Shown here one piece after another: positions 1 to 8,621 of a stretch of 20,486 nt of DNA. Below the pieces are notes generated by a model. That model did not search any database. It saw nothing but the letters and a program-made list of their open reading frames with translations, and was not told the origin of the DNA. A program made the position numbers and the translations under genes. Origin of the DNA: Zygnema cylindricum (lineage: Eukaryota; Streptophyta; Zygnematophyceae; Zygnematales; Zygnemataceae); the NCBI GenBank assembly GCA_037447655.1, contig JBBHKE010001868.1, positions 57,189-77,674 on the forward strand, written 5' to 3'. The stretch's first letter is position 1. Each line of letters opens with the position of its first letter.

Positions 1-237
1 TGGAGGGAGGATAAGGGAAGTGGATAGAGAGAGAGGGGGGAGAGGGTGAGAGGGAGAGGGGGAGAGGCGAGGGAGAGAGATGTGGGGTGAGGGAGAGAGA
101 GAGGGGGAGAGGGAGAGTGGGAGAGGGGGGAGAGAGAGATAGGTGAAGGGAATAGGAGGGAGGTGGAAGGAGAGGTAAGATATGAAAGGGACGGAATGGA
201 AACTGACACGTGGTGCCTCGGTTTCTGGTTTTTGGGG

Positions 238-268
<31 letters not shown>

Positions 269-890
269 GGGAGGGGGAGAAAGGAACAGAAAAGAAACCT
301 GACACGTGAAGCCTCGGTAGTTATATTTTCAGGAGGAAAAGTAGGGAGAAGGGAGGTGAATAGAGATGAAGAGAATGTAGGGTGAGGAGTGGAAGGGAAG
401 GAATAGCGAGGGAAAGGAGAGAGAGGAAAGAAGAGGGAGAGACGTGAAGTGAAGGGATAGAGGTGGAAATAAAGGGAGAGAGGAAGAGGAAGGGAGAAAG
501 AGGAGTCGAACAGTATGAAAGAAAAGGGAAAGGAAAGGGAGAGGAGAGTTGAAAGTAAAGGAGGGAGGGGAGAGAGGTGAAGGGCAGGGAGAGAGGCGCA
601 ATGAAATGGAGCTAGGGTAAAATGAGAGGGATAGGAGAGGTGAAAGGATGGAAGAGAGGGCGTGAAAGAGAGGACGGGAGGGGTAAGGTTAGGGAAAGAG
701 GCATAAGGAAAGAGGGAGAGGAGGTGAAAGGGAAGGAAGAAAAGGGAAAGGAAAAAGAGAGAGGCAAAAGGGATGGGAGAGGAGAGATGAAAAAAAGGGA
801 GAGAGGAGAAAGGAAGGGAAGGAAGATAAAAGTCAAAAAGGGAGTTGAGAATATGATGTGACCGGATAAAATCCGCACTATCCTGGTGAG
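1..890. repeat. Polypurine (GA-rich) low-complexity domain
   Basis: About 860 bases of the plus strand are almost only G and A, as irregular GAGAGGGA-type runs rather than one clean microsatellite. Two short islands break it, at about 198-222 and 294-318. They share a repeated phrase around a CACGTG core (207-212 and 303-308) followed by GCCTCGGT, so at least part of the domain grew by duplication of a roughly 96-bp segment. Open frames here are by-products of the missing pyrimidines. The tract could form triplex DNA or act as a GAGA-type regulatory region, but this is inference. Confidence 0.85.
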
Positions 891-1560
891 CAATGATGTG
901 TGATTTTTTTAAAGCAAGGAAAAAAAAGGGTTACCAGTAGAAGAAAAAGGATGATAGAATCTATCTTAACTTTGGAATCAACATGAAAAACACAAAAATA
1001 AAGGATGATCTATACACTACATAAGAAACTGAAAAAAAAAGTGAAAATAAAATAAAAAATCATAGGAAACCCATATAAAATTCTAATGATACAACCCTGT
1101 AAAGGCTAAGAAACCCAACAAATCTTCAAAATCTTAGAAACCTTAGAAAATTATTAAAAACCTCACCAAAAAAAAAACTTTAAAAAGTCCTGTGATTCAG
1201 TATAGATTTTACTGTATGCTTGAATTTATGCTCACGTTGTTTTCTCGAATTAATTTGAATGTCTAACTAAATAATAAATATTGTAAATCACGGAACAGAA
1301 AAAATAAATTCCCAGGCACACAACCTTACCAGAAAATTTGGTTCAGAAATAGTGTGGATCAACGACAGTGGAAATTCTCAAAAACAAATAAATAAATAAA
1401 TATGTAACAAAAAATAACAAATAGATAGAATATGCAAATAAATAAATAGGGTATGCACATAAATACATAAACATGACCTTTCTTTTCCAAAAATATTATA
1501 AATTTTCCAAAAAAACGTTTCAAAGAACGCATTATTCCAAAAACTTATACAAGTTTCCTA
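891..1560. other. AT-rich non-coding stretch
   Basis: A-rich sequence with short AATA/AAAT arrays (about 1385-1403 and 1436-1450) and no open frame with protein character on either strand. Its composition fits an intron of a minus-strand gene whose first exon may be at 1596-1665, but no acceptor site can be fixed. Confidence 0.5.
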
Positions 1561-1595
1561 ACCCTAAGAAATCCAAAGATGCCATAGATTCTTAC

Positions 1596-1665
1596 CAAGA
1601 AGTCTCTTGATTTTCTCCATACTGTCTCTTCCACCTCCCCCTCCAAGGGAGCCTTTGGCAGCCAT
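1596..1665 (-). CDS. Candidate first coding exon of an unidentified gene
   Basis: On the minus strand an ATG at 1665 sits in a strong start context (GCCATGGCT) and opens a frame beginning MAAKGSLGGGGG and ending with a short basic stretch, MEKIKRLL. It is followed at 1595-1591 by GTAAG, a good splice donor, with AT-rich intron-like sequence beyond. The frame stays open upstream to 2019, but that part translates the purine-rich strand into Arg/Gly/Glu-rich protein and looks like 5' UTR. No family is recognised and later exons would have to lie left of position 1591, perhaps outside the window. Caution: the phrase around the ATG resembles one that recurs in the copia LTRs (GAGCCATGGCTGCC), so it may be repeat-derived. 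Confidence 0.3.
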
Positions 1666-1667
1666 GG

Positions 1668-1762
1668 CTCCCCCTCTCGTTCCCTCTCTCCCTCTCCCTC
1701 TCTCTTCTCCTCTCCCTCTCCATCTCCCTCCCTCCCTCCCTCTCCTGCCTCTCCCTCCTATC
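1668..1762. repeat. CT-rich tract
   Basis: Nearly uninterrupted pyrimidines on the plus strand (CCCTCTC-type units). It lies just upstream, on the minus strand, of the candidate exon start at 1665, a position typical of a GA/CT-rich plant leader. It is the opposite strand bias to 1-890. Confidence 0.7.
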
Positions 1763-1977
1763 TCTTCCCCAATCTCCCTCTTCAATTCAAACCCTGACTT
1801 CTCCTTCAAGACACTCCTTCTCCTCCCATGGCAATAAAAAGCATCTTCACTCATTTTAGAAGAGCGATAATCCACATTACTTAACGTTTTCTCCTTAATT
1901 TGACATCTTTGATATCTTTCAGGCCTGTCGTCCGTACGGGCAGTTAGTGCTGACCTGGCAGATAAAGAAACGTCACA

Positions 1978-1989
1978 TGCCACGTGGCA
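1978..1989. promoter_or_regulatory. Palindromic G-box
   Basis: TGCCACGTGGCA is a perfect 12-bp palindrome with a CACGTG core, the binding type of plant bZIP and bHLH factors. A second G-box, GACACGTGGC, lies at 2094-2103. Both are upstream of the candidate minus-strand exon at 1665. A regulatory role is inference. Confidence 0.45.
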
Positions 1990-2145
1990 ATACCCTGGAG
2001 GACGGCCCACAGAGAACATAACGCTAGACTGGAGGAAAAGAAACCTTCAAAAAAAATCTAAAAATCTAAAAATGAGAAAGTGAAGGAGGTCGTGACACGT
2101 GGCAAGGAATCAAAATGGCAGTAGGGTAAGGAGGAAGACCTAGTG

Positions 2146-2170
2146 TGACGTGACGTGACGTGACGTGACG
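2146..2170. repeat. Five tandem TGACG units
   Basis: Perfect tandem array of the pentamer TGACG. Each unit is the core recognised by TGA-class bZIP factors (as-1-like), and each junction creates an ACGT core. It sits 45 bp right of a G-box and 116 bp left of the transposon end at 2289. Copy number could vary by slippage. Function is not shown by sequence alone. Confidence 0.6.
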
Positions 2171-2464
2171 AGGAAATCAAAACATGAATTACTATATTTT
2201 ACTTGCGCTATGGTCAAATGGGTCAAACTACAAGTATGTTTCAAATATAAAATGAACGAAGATATTACTGCCAAAAAAGAGATGGTAAGGGTCAAGTTCC
2301 ATCAGTCGTTTCTGTAATCGTACGGCCAACTCTACGGCCCGGGTTAATTGAGTCGATGTTCCATCACGAAGAGTCTGTAATCCACGTGTTATACATTGAG
2401 TGGCACCACGTAGGTTTTGACCGGATATTTAAAATCTTTTAAAAATCTTCACACAGACAAATTT

Positions 2465-3020
2465 CACTACAAAAAATAGTTCAAAAGTAGGTGAAAGTAG
2501 GCCCATACAATATGCCTATTGTATGCAAAACATACAATATGCCCTTAAGACCCATATTGTATTGGTCGAAAAATGAAAAAAAATAGTTATAGGGTTGAGT
2601 TGCACATCGATCGATAGAGAATCAAACGTCATGTCTAAATTTTGAAAAAAAATCGGACAAAAAAAATAATTTCTGTGAGTTTTGAGGTAAAACTTTTTTA
2701 AACCGTCAGATTCAGACGATCGAACAGTCACTGATCAAAGTAGCGATCTAAGAAGATCACATGAAAAGCCCATAACACAACTTACGAAAGGACTATTTGT
2801 CATATTAGCGTCTGCAAATTTGAACGTCCGCGTGTTTTAGTTCGCTAAAAAAATTCGTCCGTCGGCGTGCGCTAAACTATGATCATACGTCAGATTCGTA
2901 CGTCCGTACAAGAGTGTCCACAGCACACACCCATACAGTATGCCTACTCTACGCGAGTTTAGTGCCAAGTTTTGTGCGCCTATCAAAGACCTACCATAAA
3001 AACGCCTACTTTTGAACTAT
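2465..3020. repeat. Nested inverted-repeat unit with CACTA-like left end
   Basis: The left end reads CACTACAAAAAATAG, like the termini of plant CACTA transposons, and continues into a 16-bp arm (2476-2491, ATAGTTCAAAAGTAGG) whose exact complement is at 3005-3020. Beyond the right arm the expected TTTTTTGTAGTG is missing, so the right terminus is lost or the resemblance is accidental. A motif CCCATACARTATGCCTAYT occurs near both ends (2502-2520 and 2930-2948) in the same orientation. No coding capacity is seen. Confidence 0.4.
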
Positions 3021-3282
3021 GCTTCAAATCTTCAATTGCGTACCATGTACCTGCGTACCAAATCATGATACGACAAAACTTCTGTACTTTCTGCAAACGC
3101 CAGTCTTTTACGCCAGCTCATTGTTTAGGGTTCGTGTTTTCGAACATGAAGAAAATCCTTTGCCGAAAATAGTGTGATGAAAGAAATTGCACGACGAAGG
3201 ACCGTTTCAAGATTACTTTTTTAATTTTCAGTTGCATTTTGAAACGTACATACCATGTGCAAATTTCGTCAATTTTCGTTGG

Positions 3283-3352
3283 TTTTCCATCGTGACACGT
3301 AGGTTATTTGTCCAGCGTTTTCCATCGTGACACGTATGTTATTTGTCTAGCG
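3283..3352. repeat. 35-bp tandem duplication
   Basis: Two adjacent 35-bp units (3283-3317 and 3318-3352) differ at two positions. Each contains TCGTGACACGTA, and the array is followed by the inverted TGTCACGA. It lies inside T1. Confidence 0.8.
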
Positions 3353-3612
3353 TGTCACGATTAATTTTTTTTCTGTATCTGCCAGCCCACCTCTTACAGG
3401 TACGTTGGCAGCTACAGAGAAAAATGAAGCGAACGCCTCGCGGATGAACATCGGACGGTCATTATTACCTCCAAGACCTTTGGAGGGCATTGGCAAGATT
3501 CTTTGTAATGTTGTTTCGCGTATAAAAACAAAATAAGCGGTACGAATTGGTACGGATAATCGCGAATTTCTGTAAAATACCCCACTTTTCGACTGATGGA
3601 ACTTGACCCTAA

Positions 3613-4318
3613 GGGCGTGTCCCCATGTAACCGATATTTTGAAACGTTATTTTGGAATTTAGCGCTGATTTTACGGTGTACTTTTCAAAGTGTGCCTATG
3701 CCAATCTTTACTTGCGCGTTCATTATTTTGAATATGTGGCAGTTGTACACGTCGCCAATACTTGCGACACCTGTAGACGCCGACAAACTGCTGACATTTG
3801 TAGACGCCAACGATCTCAGAACAAACTGCGGACATTTGTACGCCGCAAAGAGCTCTTGACATACTGGGACAATTGTCGACGCCAACTGTCATTTGTTGAC
3901 GCCCACACGTGGACGACATAAGCAATCGCCTACGTCTACAAAATGACATTTGTAGACGCCCACAAGTGGACAACATAAGCAAACGGACAAACATTTTTTT
4001 TTTCGTGCATTCTCCCAATTGCAAAAAAACAAATGAAAACTTTTGACGCGTGCAACCCAAGATTTCTATTCGTCATTAGGGTAGTATATGATTAAAAGCA
4101 GGTCGCGATTTGATTTCAGTGCAAGTGTGAAGATGAGATGGAAGTGGGTCGCGATGATAATACTGCCAAATCGCCGTACCTTTCAAGTTCCAAGATGACG
4201 CAAAATGTATTTGAGATTTTGCCCATTTTTCGTACGGCGTAATATTTTCAAGTAGGAAGTCCCATTTTCTGTGTAAAGACGGAAAAAAACCCTTACTTGA
4301 ACACATGGGGACACGCCC
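3613..4318. mobile_element. Non-autonomous PIF/Harbinger-like DNA transposon T2
   Basis: Terminal inverted repeats GGGCGTGTCCCCATGT at 3613-3628 and its complement at 4303-4318 are flanked by TAA at 3610-3612 and 4319-4321. The 706-bp interior has no transposase. The left TAA is also the right duplication of T1, so one element inserted exactly at the target duplication of the other. The TIRs differ from those of T1, so they are two families with the same target preference. The interior carries interspersed GTAGACGCC repeats. Frames of up to 129 codons on the minus strand are translated repeats, not genes. Confidence 0.8.
3770..3975. repeat. Interspersed TTTGTAGACGCC repeats inside T2
   Basis: Six full or variant copies of TTTGTAGACGCC occur near 3771, 3798, 3834 (shortened), 3872, 3892 and 3948. 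Two of them extend into a longer shared phrase (CCCACACGTGGACGACATAA and CCCACAAGTGGACAACATAA). A 9-bp-arm palindrome, GTCTACAAA to TTTGTAGAC, occurs at about 3935-3958. Spacing is irregular, so this is not a clean tandem array. Such motifs can be transposase-binding repeats, which is inference. Confidence 0.6.
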
Positions 4319-4321
4319 TAA

Positions 4322-4652
4322 GACCATCAAATTGTTAAGACATGATTGAGACTGAAAATAGTTGATGACCATCAAAGGTAAAAAACCATAATCCTTACAC
4401 AACAAAGGTTAAGCAACAAAGGGAAAGCACAACAAAAAGAAAAATCTAAAAACCAAAATGTACAACATGAAAACTACCCTACACACTCAAACCTAACATT
4501 ATGCCACACTAAAGGTCGTAACTATGAATATAACGCACTAAAGGTCATAACTACGAATATCATTTAAATGCGCTGGATGGGGGGGGGGGGGGGGTAATCC
4601 ATGGCCATTATGATCTATATGATAAGAGCCGAAGCTTGGGAACATTCAAAGG
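4322..4652. other. Flank between T2 and element A
   Basis: No gene is seen. It holds a 29-bp-period duplication (units from 4507 and 4536, CACTAAAGGTCRTAACTA) and a run of 16 G at 4579-4594, a site prone to polymerase slippage and sequencing error. The last five bases before the retrotransposon (4653-4657, CAACA) are its left target-site duplication. Confidence 0.6.
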
Positions 4653-4896
4653 CAACATGTAACTCTGAGACCTCCATTTACTAAGACCTCCATTAGTACT
4701 TCGAGCAGGCAGCTTGCCAAAAGCCTCTAGGATGACCTCAACCCCTTGGTCGTTGTACAAATATAGCTGACACCCAAACAGTATACAGACTGACCAAAGT
4801 GAACCCCTTGGAAGAGTTGACTCCCCTGAGTCTGCCACAAAAAAAATCCTTGAATTTACTTCATGAGCACTTAATTATCAATGGTCAAAGATGACC

Positions 4897-5145
4897 TTTT
4901 ATACAAGAGCACTCTGAGAGAGAGGCGGCTACCTCTAATTTTCTAAGTCCTAAACCCTTCTCTAAACCCTCTACTACTAATGTACGGAGCCAATCAATAG
5001 AGTGTACAATACAGAAAGGTACTTCGTCCAGAGTACTTTTTGTACGGCTATTGTACGATATGGTTAGAAAGACAACGCTTGCCATATCCTGGTTCGCCAT
5101 AGTATGTCCCGGAGATGTCGTCATCCAATGTCATGCTGCCACGTG
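4897..5145 (-). promoter_or_regulatory. LTR promoter region of L5
   Basis: On the minus strand a TATA box (TATAAAA, 4903-4897) lies downstream of a GTAC-rich stretch (about 4980-5055) and of a G-box, CACGTG, at 5140-5145. The same order and spacing recur in the other LTRs, so this is probably the U3 core promoter. Confidence 0.6.
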
Positions 5146-5416
5146 TCACCCGGTGTGTCTATGACCGCAAACCGCCAAAATGACAGTTCCGCGAAGCCGG
5201 CTTCTTTCTCCACCATTCGATTGATGTCGGCCTTAGTTTATAGCTGTTTAAAATATAAGCAATACTTTTCGGTGTAATTCTATTTAACTGTGTCTATGTG
5301 ATTGTGGTACGTTTGTTAGTAAACCGAACATTTTGATTTCGTCAAGATTAAGTAGCTATCGTACCTAATATACTTCAGCAGTGGTCTTAGACTACAGTGT
5401 AAGACTAACGGCTACT

Positions 5417-5459
5417 TTGACGGACGGTAGGTACCAAGGTCAAATCCTGGGTCCGTCAA
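5417..5459 (+). other. tRNA-minihelix-like hairpin in L5
   Basis: A 9-bp stem, TTGACGGAC (5417-5425) with GTCCGTCAA (5451-5459), encloses GGTAGGTA and a T-arm-like arm CCAAGGTCAAATCCTGG. AGGTCAAATCC matches the tRNA B-box/T-arm pattern (GGTTCAAATCC) at nine of eleven positions. Seven T follow directly, as a pol III terminator would. The strand with the tRNA-like sense is opposite to the retroelement. Confidence 0.55.
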
Positions 5460-5593
5460 TTTTTTTGGTTAGTTTACCAAGGATCTGCCTTCTGACTCTA
5501 GAAGGAGCATAGGCAGCCATGGCTCTAACTTTCTCTCCAGCTTCTCCTACTTAAATCAATCAAATAACCTAAAAAATACCTTTAATTTCAACA

Positions 5594-5606
5594 CTCCCCT
5601 TATTTT
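5594..5606 (-). other. Polypurine tract of element A
   Basis: The minus strand reads AAAATAAGGGGAG directly before the LTR start TGTTG. This is the position and composition of the plus-strand primer of LTR retrotransposons. Element B has the same tract at 9868-9880. Confidence 0.85.
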
Positions 5607-6110
5607 CTAGTCACTTTTAATTTTAAGTCCACATCTCTCTCTGCAAAAAATTAATTTAGGAGAAGGTACAGGCTTAGTCATCATGTCTACCACCATCTCA
5701 CTGTTTGGTCTGTATTCTAGACTTATTATTTTGTTTTCCACCTTTTCCCTGAGAAAGCTAAGTCTGATGTCCATGTGTTTTGCTTTAAAATGATGTTTGG
5801 GATTAGCAGCAATTGCAATTGCTGCTTGATTATCACAGAATATTTTCTGAATTCCACTCTTAAGATGCTCCAATTTACCAAACAAGGATTTGACACACAT
5901 CAATTCCTTCACAGCAGAGCAAGATGCCATATACTCTGCCTCCATGGTAGAGTGAGCAATGACCTTTTGTTGCTTACTGTTCCAGCAACAAGCACCATTC
6001 CCTACATACAACACATATCCAGATGTACATCTTCTCATCGGAGCATCCCCATACCTAGCATCACTCCAAGTGGTGATGTCAGTATTTTCCCCACCCAGAT
6101 GCAGCTATAG
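5607..6110 (-). pseudogene. Element A RNase H domain (copia type)
   Basis: RNase H removes the RNA strand of the RNA:DNA hybrid during reverse transcription. The minus-strand frame 6038-5607 (143 codons) carries the copia pattern: CTSGYVLYVGNG, then STMEAEYMASCSA with the catalytic Glu, then FCDNQAAIAIAANP with a catalytic Asp, and KHMDIRLSFLRE. Upstream in the same frame DITTWSDARYGD supplies the first Asp, but a stop (TAG near 6106) separates it from the preceding GTRDL block. The C-terminus is full length and ends 14 bases before the LTR. The linker at 6111-6480 still encodes VGSLIYFMNCTRPDLAA, the usual copia pre-RNase H block, with further stops. Confidence 0.88.
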
Positions 6111-6479
6111 ATCTCTAGTTCCTATGAGATACTTGAGGACCCTTTTAGCTGCTTCCCAATCCCTTTTGGTAGGAGCATTCAGACTCCTACTTAGTACTCC
6201 TACAACTGCTGCCAAATCCGGTCTGGTACAATTCATAAAATAAATCAAACTGCCCACTACCTGTAAGTATGGAATAGTCTGCATAAACTTATTTTCTTAT
6301 GGACCTAGTTCATCATCTAGAATTAGGATGTCTCCTTCCTCACTCCCCTCACTTCCCTTCTTTAGATCCATGGGAGTCGTGCAACTGTTGGCTATGTTCA
6401 TCTGAAATTTTTCCAGCATGTTTCCAATTGCCTCTTTCTGAGTTAGTCTAATTATCATTTTTTCCTATCTCTCTCTACC

Positions 6480-7190
6480 TGTATTCCCAGAATATATCTA
6501 GCCTCCCCCATATCTTCATTTCGATCTTCCCTTTAGATCTGTTTTTAGTTTGTTAATTTTCTTTAATGACTTACTTAGAACAAAAAGATCATCAACGTAA
6601 ATTGCAATAAAGATGACACCTTCCTCAACTTCAAAGACATAAGTTGAATGATCTGAACTAATGCGGATGTATCCCAGACTGGTAAAGAACTCATCAAATT
6701 TCTTGTTCCATTGTGTGTGCGCCTGTTTCAAACCATAGAGAGATTTGATCAGCCGCAACCTTACTTTCCTCTCGTTGTTCCACGAATCCTTCCGGCTGTT
6801 GCATGAAGATCTCCTCCTCTAGTTCTCCATGTAGAAAAGTTGTCTTTATGTCCATCTGGTGTACTACCATATGTTTTACAGCTACCAGACTGAGAAGTAT
6901 CTGGACCGAGGGAAATCTGACGACCAGAGGGAAGGTTTATTCGTACTCTATTCCCTCTTTCTGAGTAAAACCTTTCGCCACTAATCAAGCCTTATACCGC
7001 ACAATACTATCGTCTAGATTCAATTTTAGTTTGAAAATCCACTCACGTCCAATTGGTTTTCCATCGGGTGGACAGTCCACTAACTCCCATGTGTTAGTAG
7101 CCATAATTGAAGCCATCTCTTCACTAAAGGTCGTCTTCCACCGGTTTCTTTCCGGGCAGTTCATTGCCTCTTCATATGTTTGAGGTTTGT
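6480..7190 (-). pseudogene. Element A reverse transcriptase domain
   Basis: Copia reverse transcriptase, the RNA-dependent DNA polymerase of the element. On the minus strand in order: YEEAMNCPERNRWKTTFSEE, WELVDCPPDGKPIGREWIFK, VAKGFTQKEGIEYE, the block with HQMDIKTTFLHGELEEEI (first catalytic Asp), LIKSLYGLKQAHTQWN, and AIYVDDLFVLSKS with the YVDD active site near 6590. It is inactive as a gene: there are stops after VRYKA (CGA-to-TGA type) and after GIEYE, and a frame change near 6760 between the EGF and LIKSLYG blocks. Open pieces are 6758-6516 and 6988-6761 (the latter mostly in a shadow frame). Confidence 0.88.
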
Positions 7191-7249
7191 CCGGGTGAGA
7201 TAGTTTAGTTACCTTGTTGTTAACTTGTTTCTCTTGAAGCCTTTTGTTG

Positions 7250-7699
7250 CTTCATCTCCCTCCCTCAAAATCTAAGCTCAAACTGATTGGAGGTATATTC
7301 CTCTTCATTGTCACTTCATACTCTCTTTATTGGGTTCTCGTGAAGTTTCTCGGCCCATGCCTTATAATGTTTGAAATACACCAAAGTTTTTGATTTGTTT
7401 TTCAGAAAGTATACCCAGGAGTACCGGGACCAATCATTAGAAAAGGTTAGCGTAAATCTTTTGCCTCCGGGTGAGGGCACTCTCGCCGGTCCCCAAATAT
7501 CCGTGTGTACCAAATCAAGAACTTTTTCTCCTTTATAAGTTGCTTCCTTTGGGAATGGTTATCTGTGTGCTTTACTTTGAGCACACCCTCTGCAATCACT
7601 CACATTATCATTTTCCTCAAAGCGTATCCCTTCTACTACTCCCAACTTTTTCATTTCTTTTTACTTTTCTAAATTCACATGCCCAAGTCTCTTATGTCA
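7250..7699 (-). pseudogene. Element A integrase, internally deleted
   Basis: On the minus strand a zinc-binding HHCC block (HKRLGH, then CRGC) is followed by the integrase core: VHTDIWGPARVPSPGGKRF with the first catalytic Asp, and FSNDWSRYSWVYFLKNKSK with the second. The open piece is 7513-7316. After about 60 core residues the frame stops and the next recognisable sequence is already the linker into reverse transcriptase. The third catalytic residue (Glu) and the whole C-terminal domain are therefore missing, a deletion of several hundred codons relative to autonomous copia elements. Stops also break the zinc block, the first being TGA at 7699-7697 where family members usually have Trp. Confidence 0.85.
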
Positions 7700-8236
7700 C
7701 AACATAATATCATTGACACCAGCATAGTAAAAATTGAGTTTTTTATTACTTAAAGTAAGCCTGAACATTCCTATGCTACCTTTCTCAACAGTGAAATACA
7801 CATCTTCCTCAAAGGTTGCTGTAAATACTCCTTTTCTGGTGCTAGTTTCAAATCCTTTATCATCTAATACAGATATAGAGATAAGGTTTTTGTTTAACTT
7901 CGGAAAAAATAATACATCTGAGAATGTAACTATTGAGGTTTTTCCCTCCACTACAACTTTCAGATCTACCGATCCTACATAAGTAGTGGTCACTACCCTT
8001 CTATCCCCATATTCAATCTCTACTGTAGGGATCTTTCTCAACTTAGTAAACAGCTGATTATCCTTGCACATATGCATAGATGCACATGAATCCACAATCC
8101 AGCCTCCTTCACATTTCAGTCCACCAAAAGCACATTTTTGCTTTCGTGGGATTTCGACTTCTGTCTTTGCCTCCAACTCCTCATCCAAAAGAAGTTCGTC
8201 ATCCTCCTCATCGGATTCCTCCTCGAGTACCTGCAT
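7700..8236 (-). pseudogene. Element A protease region (copia aspartic protease)
   Basis: Minus-strand frame of 179 codons. Residues 5-30 are very acidic and link gag to pol. The protease follows with WIVDSCASMHMC at about residues 46-57. Its Asp49 is the catalytic residue, but the usual Asp-Ser-Gly triplet reads Asp-Ser-Cys. The rest (FSDVLFFPKLNKNLISISVL) matches the copia protease C-terminus and the start of the pre-integrase domain. The enzyme normally cleaves the Gag-Pol polyprotein inside the virus-like particle. The frame closes at 7697. Confidence 0.88.
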
Positions 8237-8621
8237 GACAAGTGCCTTTTTCTTCCCTCATGGCTGACCCGCGGTCTGCCCCTCCTTTATCCGAAGTTCG
8301 GTCAGTTTGGTACATTCCGCCATGTAATGCCCGGGTTTCTTGCAGAAATGACAAAGCCCATTGGGTCCCCTTGTTCCGGACTCATCAGAGTATTTTTTTT
8401 TATCTTCCCCTCCATGACTTCCAAGAGGGTTTCCGTGAATCTTTGTTCCTCGGCCGCGAAGGCTTGTCCACTTTTAACTCCCCTCCCGATTTCGATTGTG
8501 TTCTCCTTGTCGAGGATCATACCAACTATCGAATTCCATATCCACCTGGATTCCGGCATATCTTGTACTCGGTTCACAATGAACTCATACTCATTGGGTA
8601 GTTTCATGAGTAAGCAGTGAA
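8237..8621 (-). pseudogene. Element A gag, C-terminal piece with zinc knuckle
   Basis: Begins KVHCLLMKLPNEYEF directly beside the left target duplication of element B. It is the continuation of the gag piece at 13002-13140. It carries a retroviral-type zinc knuckle at 8353-8312 (C-X2-C-X4-H-X4-C, CHFCKKPGHYMAEC), which binds element RNA in the particle. A shift at an A-homopolymer (plus-strand T run near 8391-8400) puts the knuckle in a different frame from the upstream part. The open frame that seems to start with MEVSEF at 8646 borrows its start from the inserted LTR of element B and is an artefact of the insertion. Confidence 0.85.

Larger units (their letters stand above)
2289..3609. mobile_element. 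Non-autonomous PIF/Harbinger-like DNA transposon T1
   Basis: Perfect 20-bp terminal inverted repeats, GGGTCAAGTTCCATCAGTCG at 2289-2308 and its complement at 3590-3609, are flanked on both sides by TAA (2286-2288 and 3610-3612). A GGG-initial terminus with a 3-bp TWA duplication is characteristic of PIF/Harbinger (Tourist-type) elements. The 1321-bp interior has no transposase or long open frame, so it would need enzymes from elsewhere. It contains another inverted-repeat unit (2465-3020) and a 35-bp tandem duplication (3283-3352). The right TAA is shared with the next element. Other classes with 3-bp duplications cannot be excluded from the ends alone. Confidence 0.8.
4658..5593 (-). repeat. 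3' LTR of element A (L5)
   Basis: On the minus strand it starts TGTTGAAATTAAAGG (5593) and ends at 4658 with the inverted TG/CA terminus. Compared with the partner LTR at 14785-15784 it lacks roughly 65 bp near 5530. It keeps the TATA-like box, GTAC cluster, G-box and tRNA-like hairpin. The hairpin is followed by seven T at 5460-5466. Confidence 0.9.

Noticed and set aside
182-893. Open frames in the GA-rich domain
   Set aside because: Their composition (Arg, Glu, Gly, Lys, or Ser, Pro, Leu, Phe on the other strand) is forced by the purine bias; no domain is seen.
3671-4060. 129-codon minus-strand ORF with many Cys and Arg
   Set aside because: It is a translation of the interspersed GTAGACGCC repeats inside transposon T2.
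2289-4318. One large transposon with both TIR types
   Set aside because: Each TIR pair closes on itself and TAA occurs at 2286, 3610 and 4319, so two adjoining elements explain the ends better.
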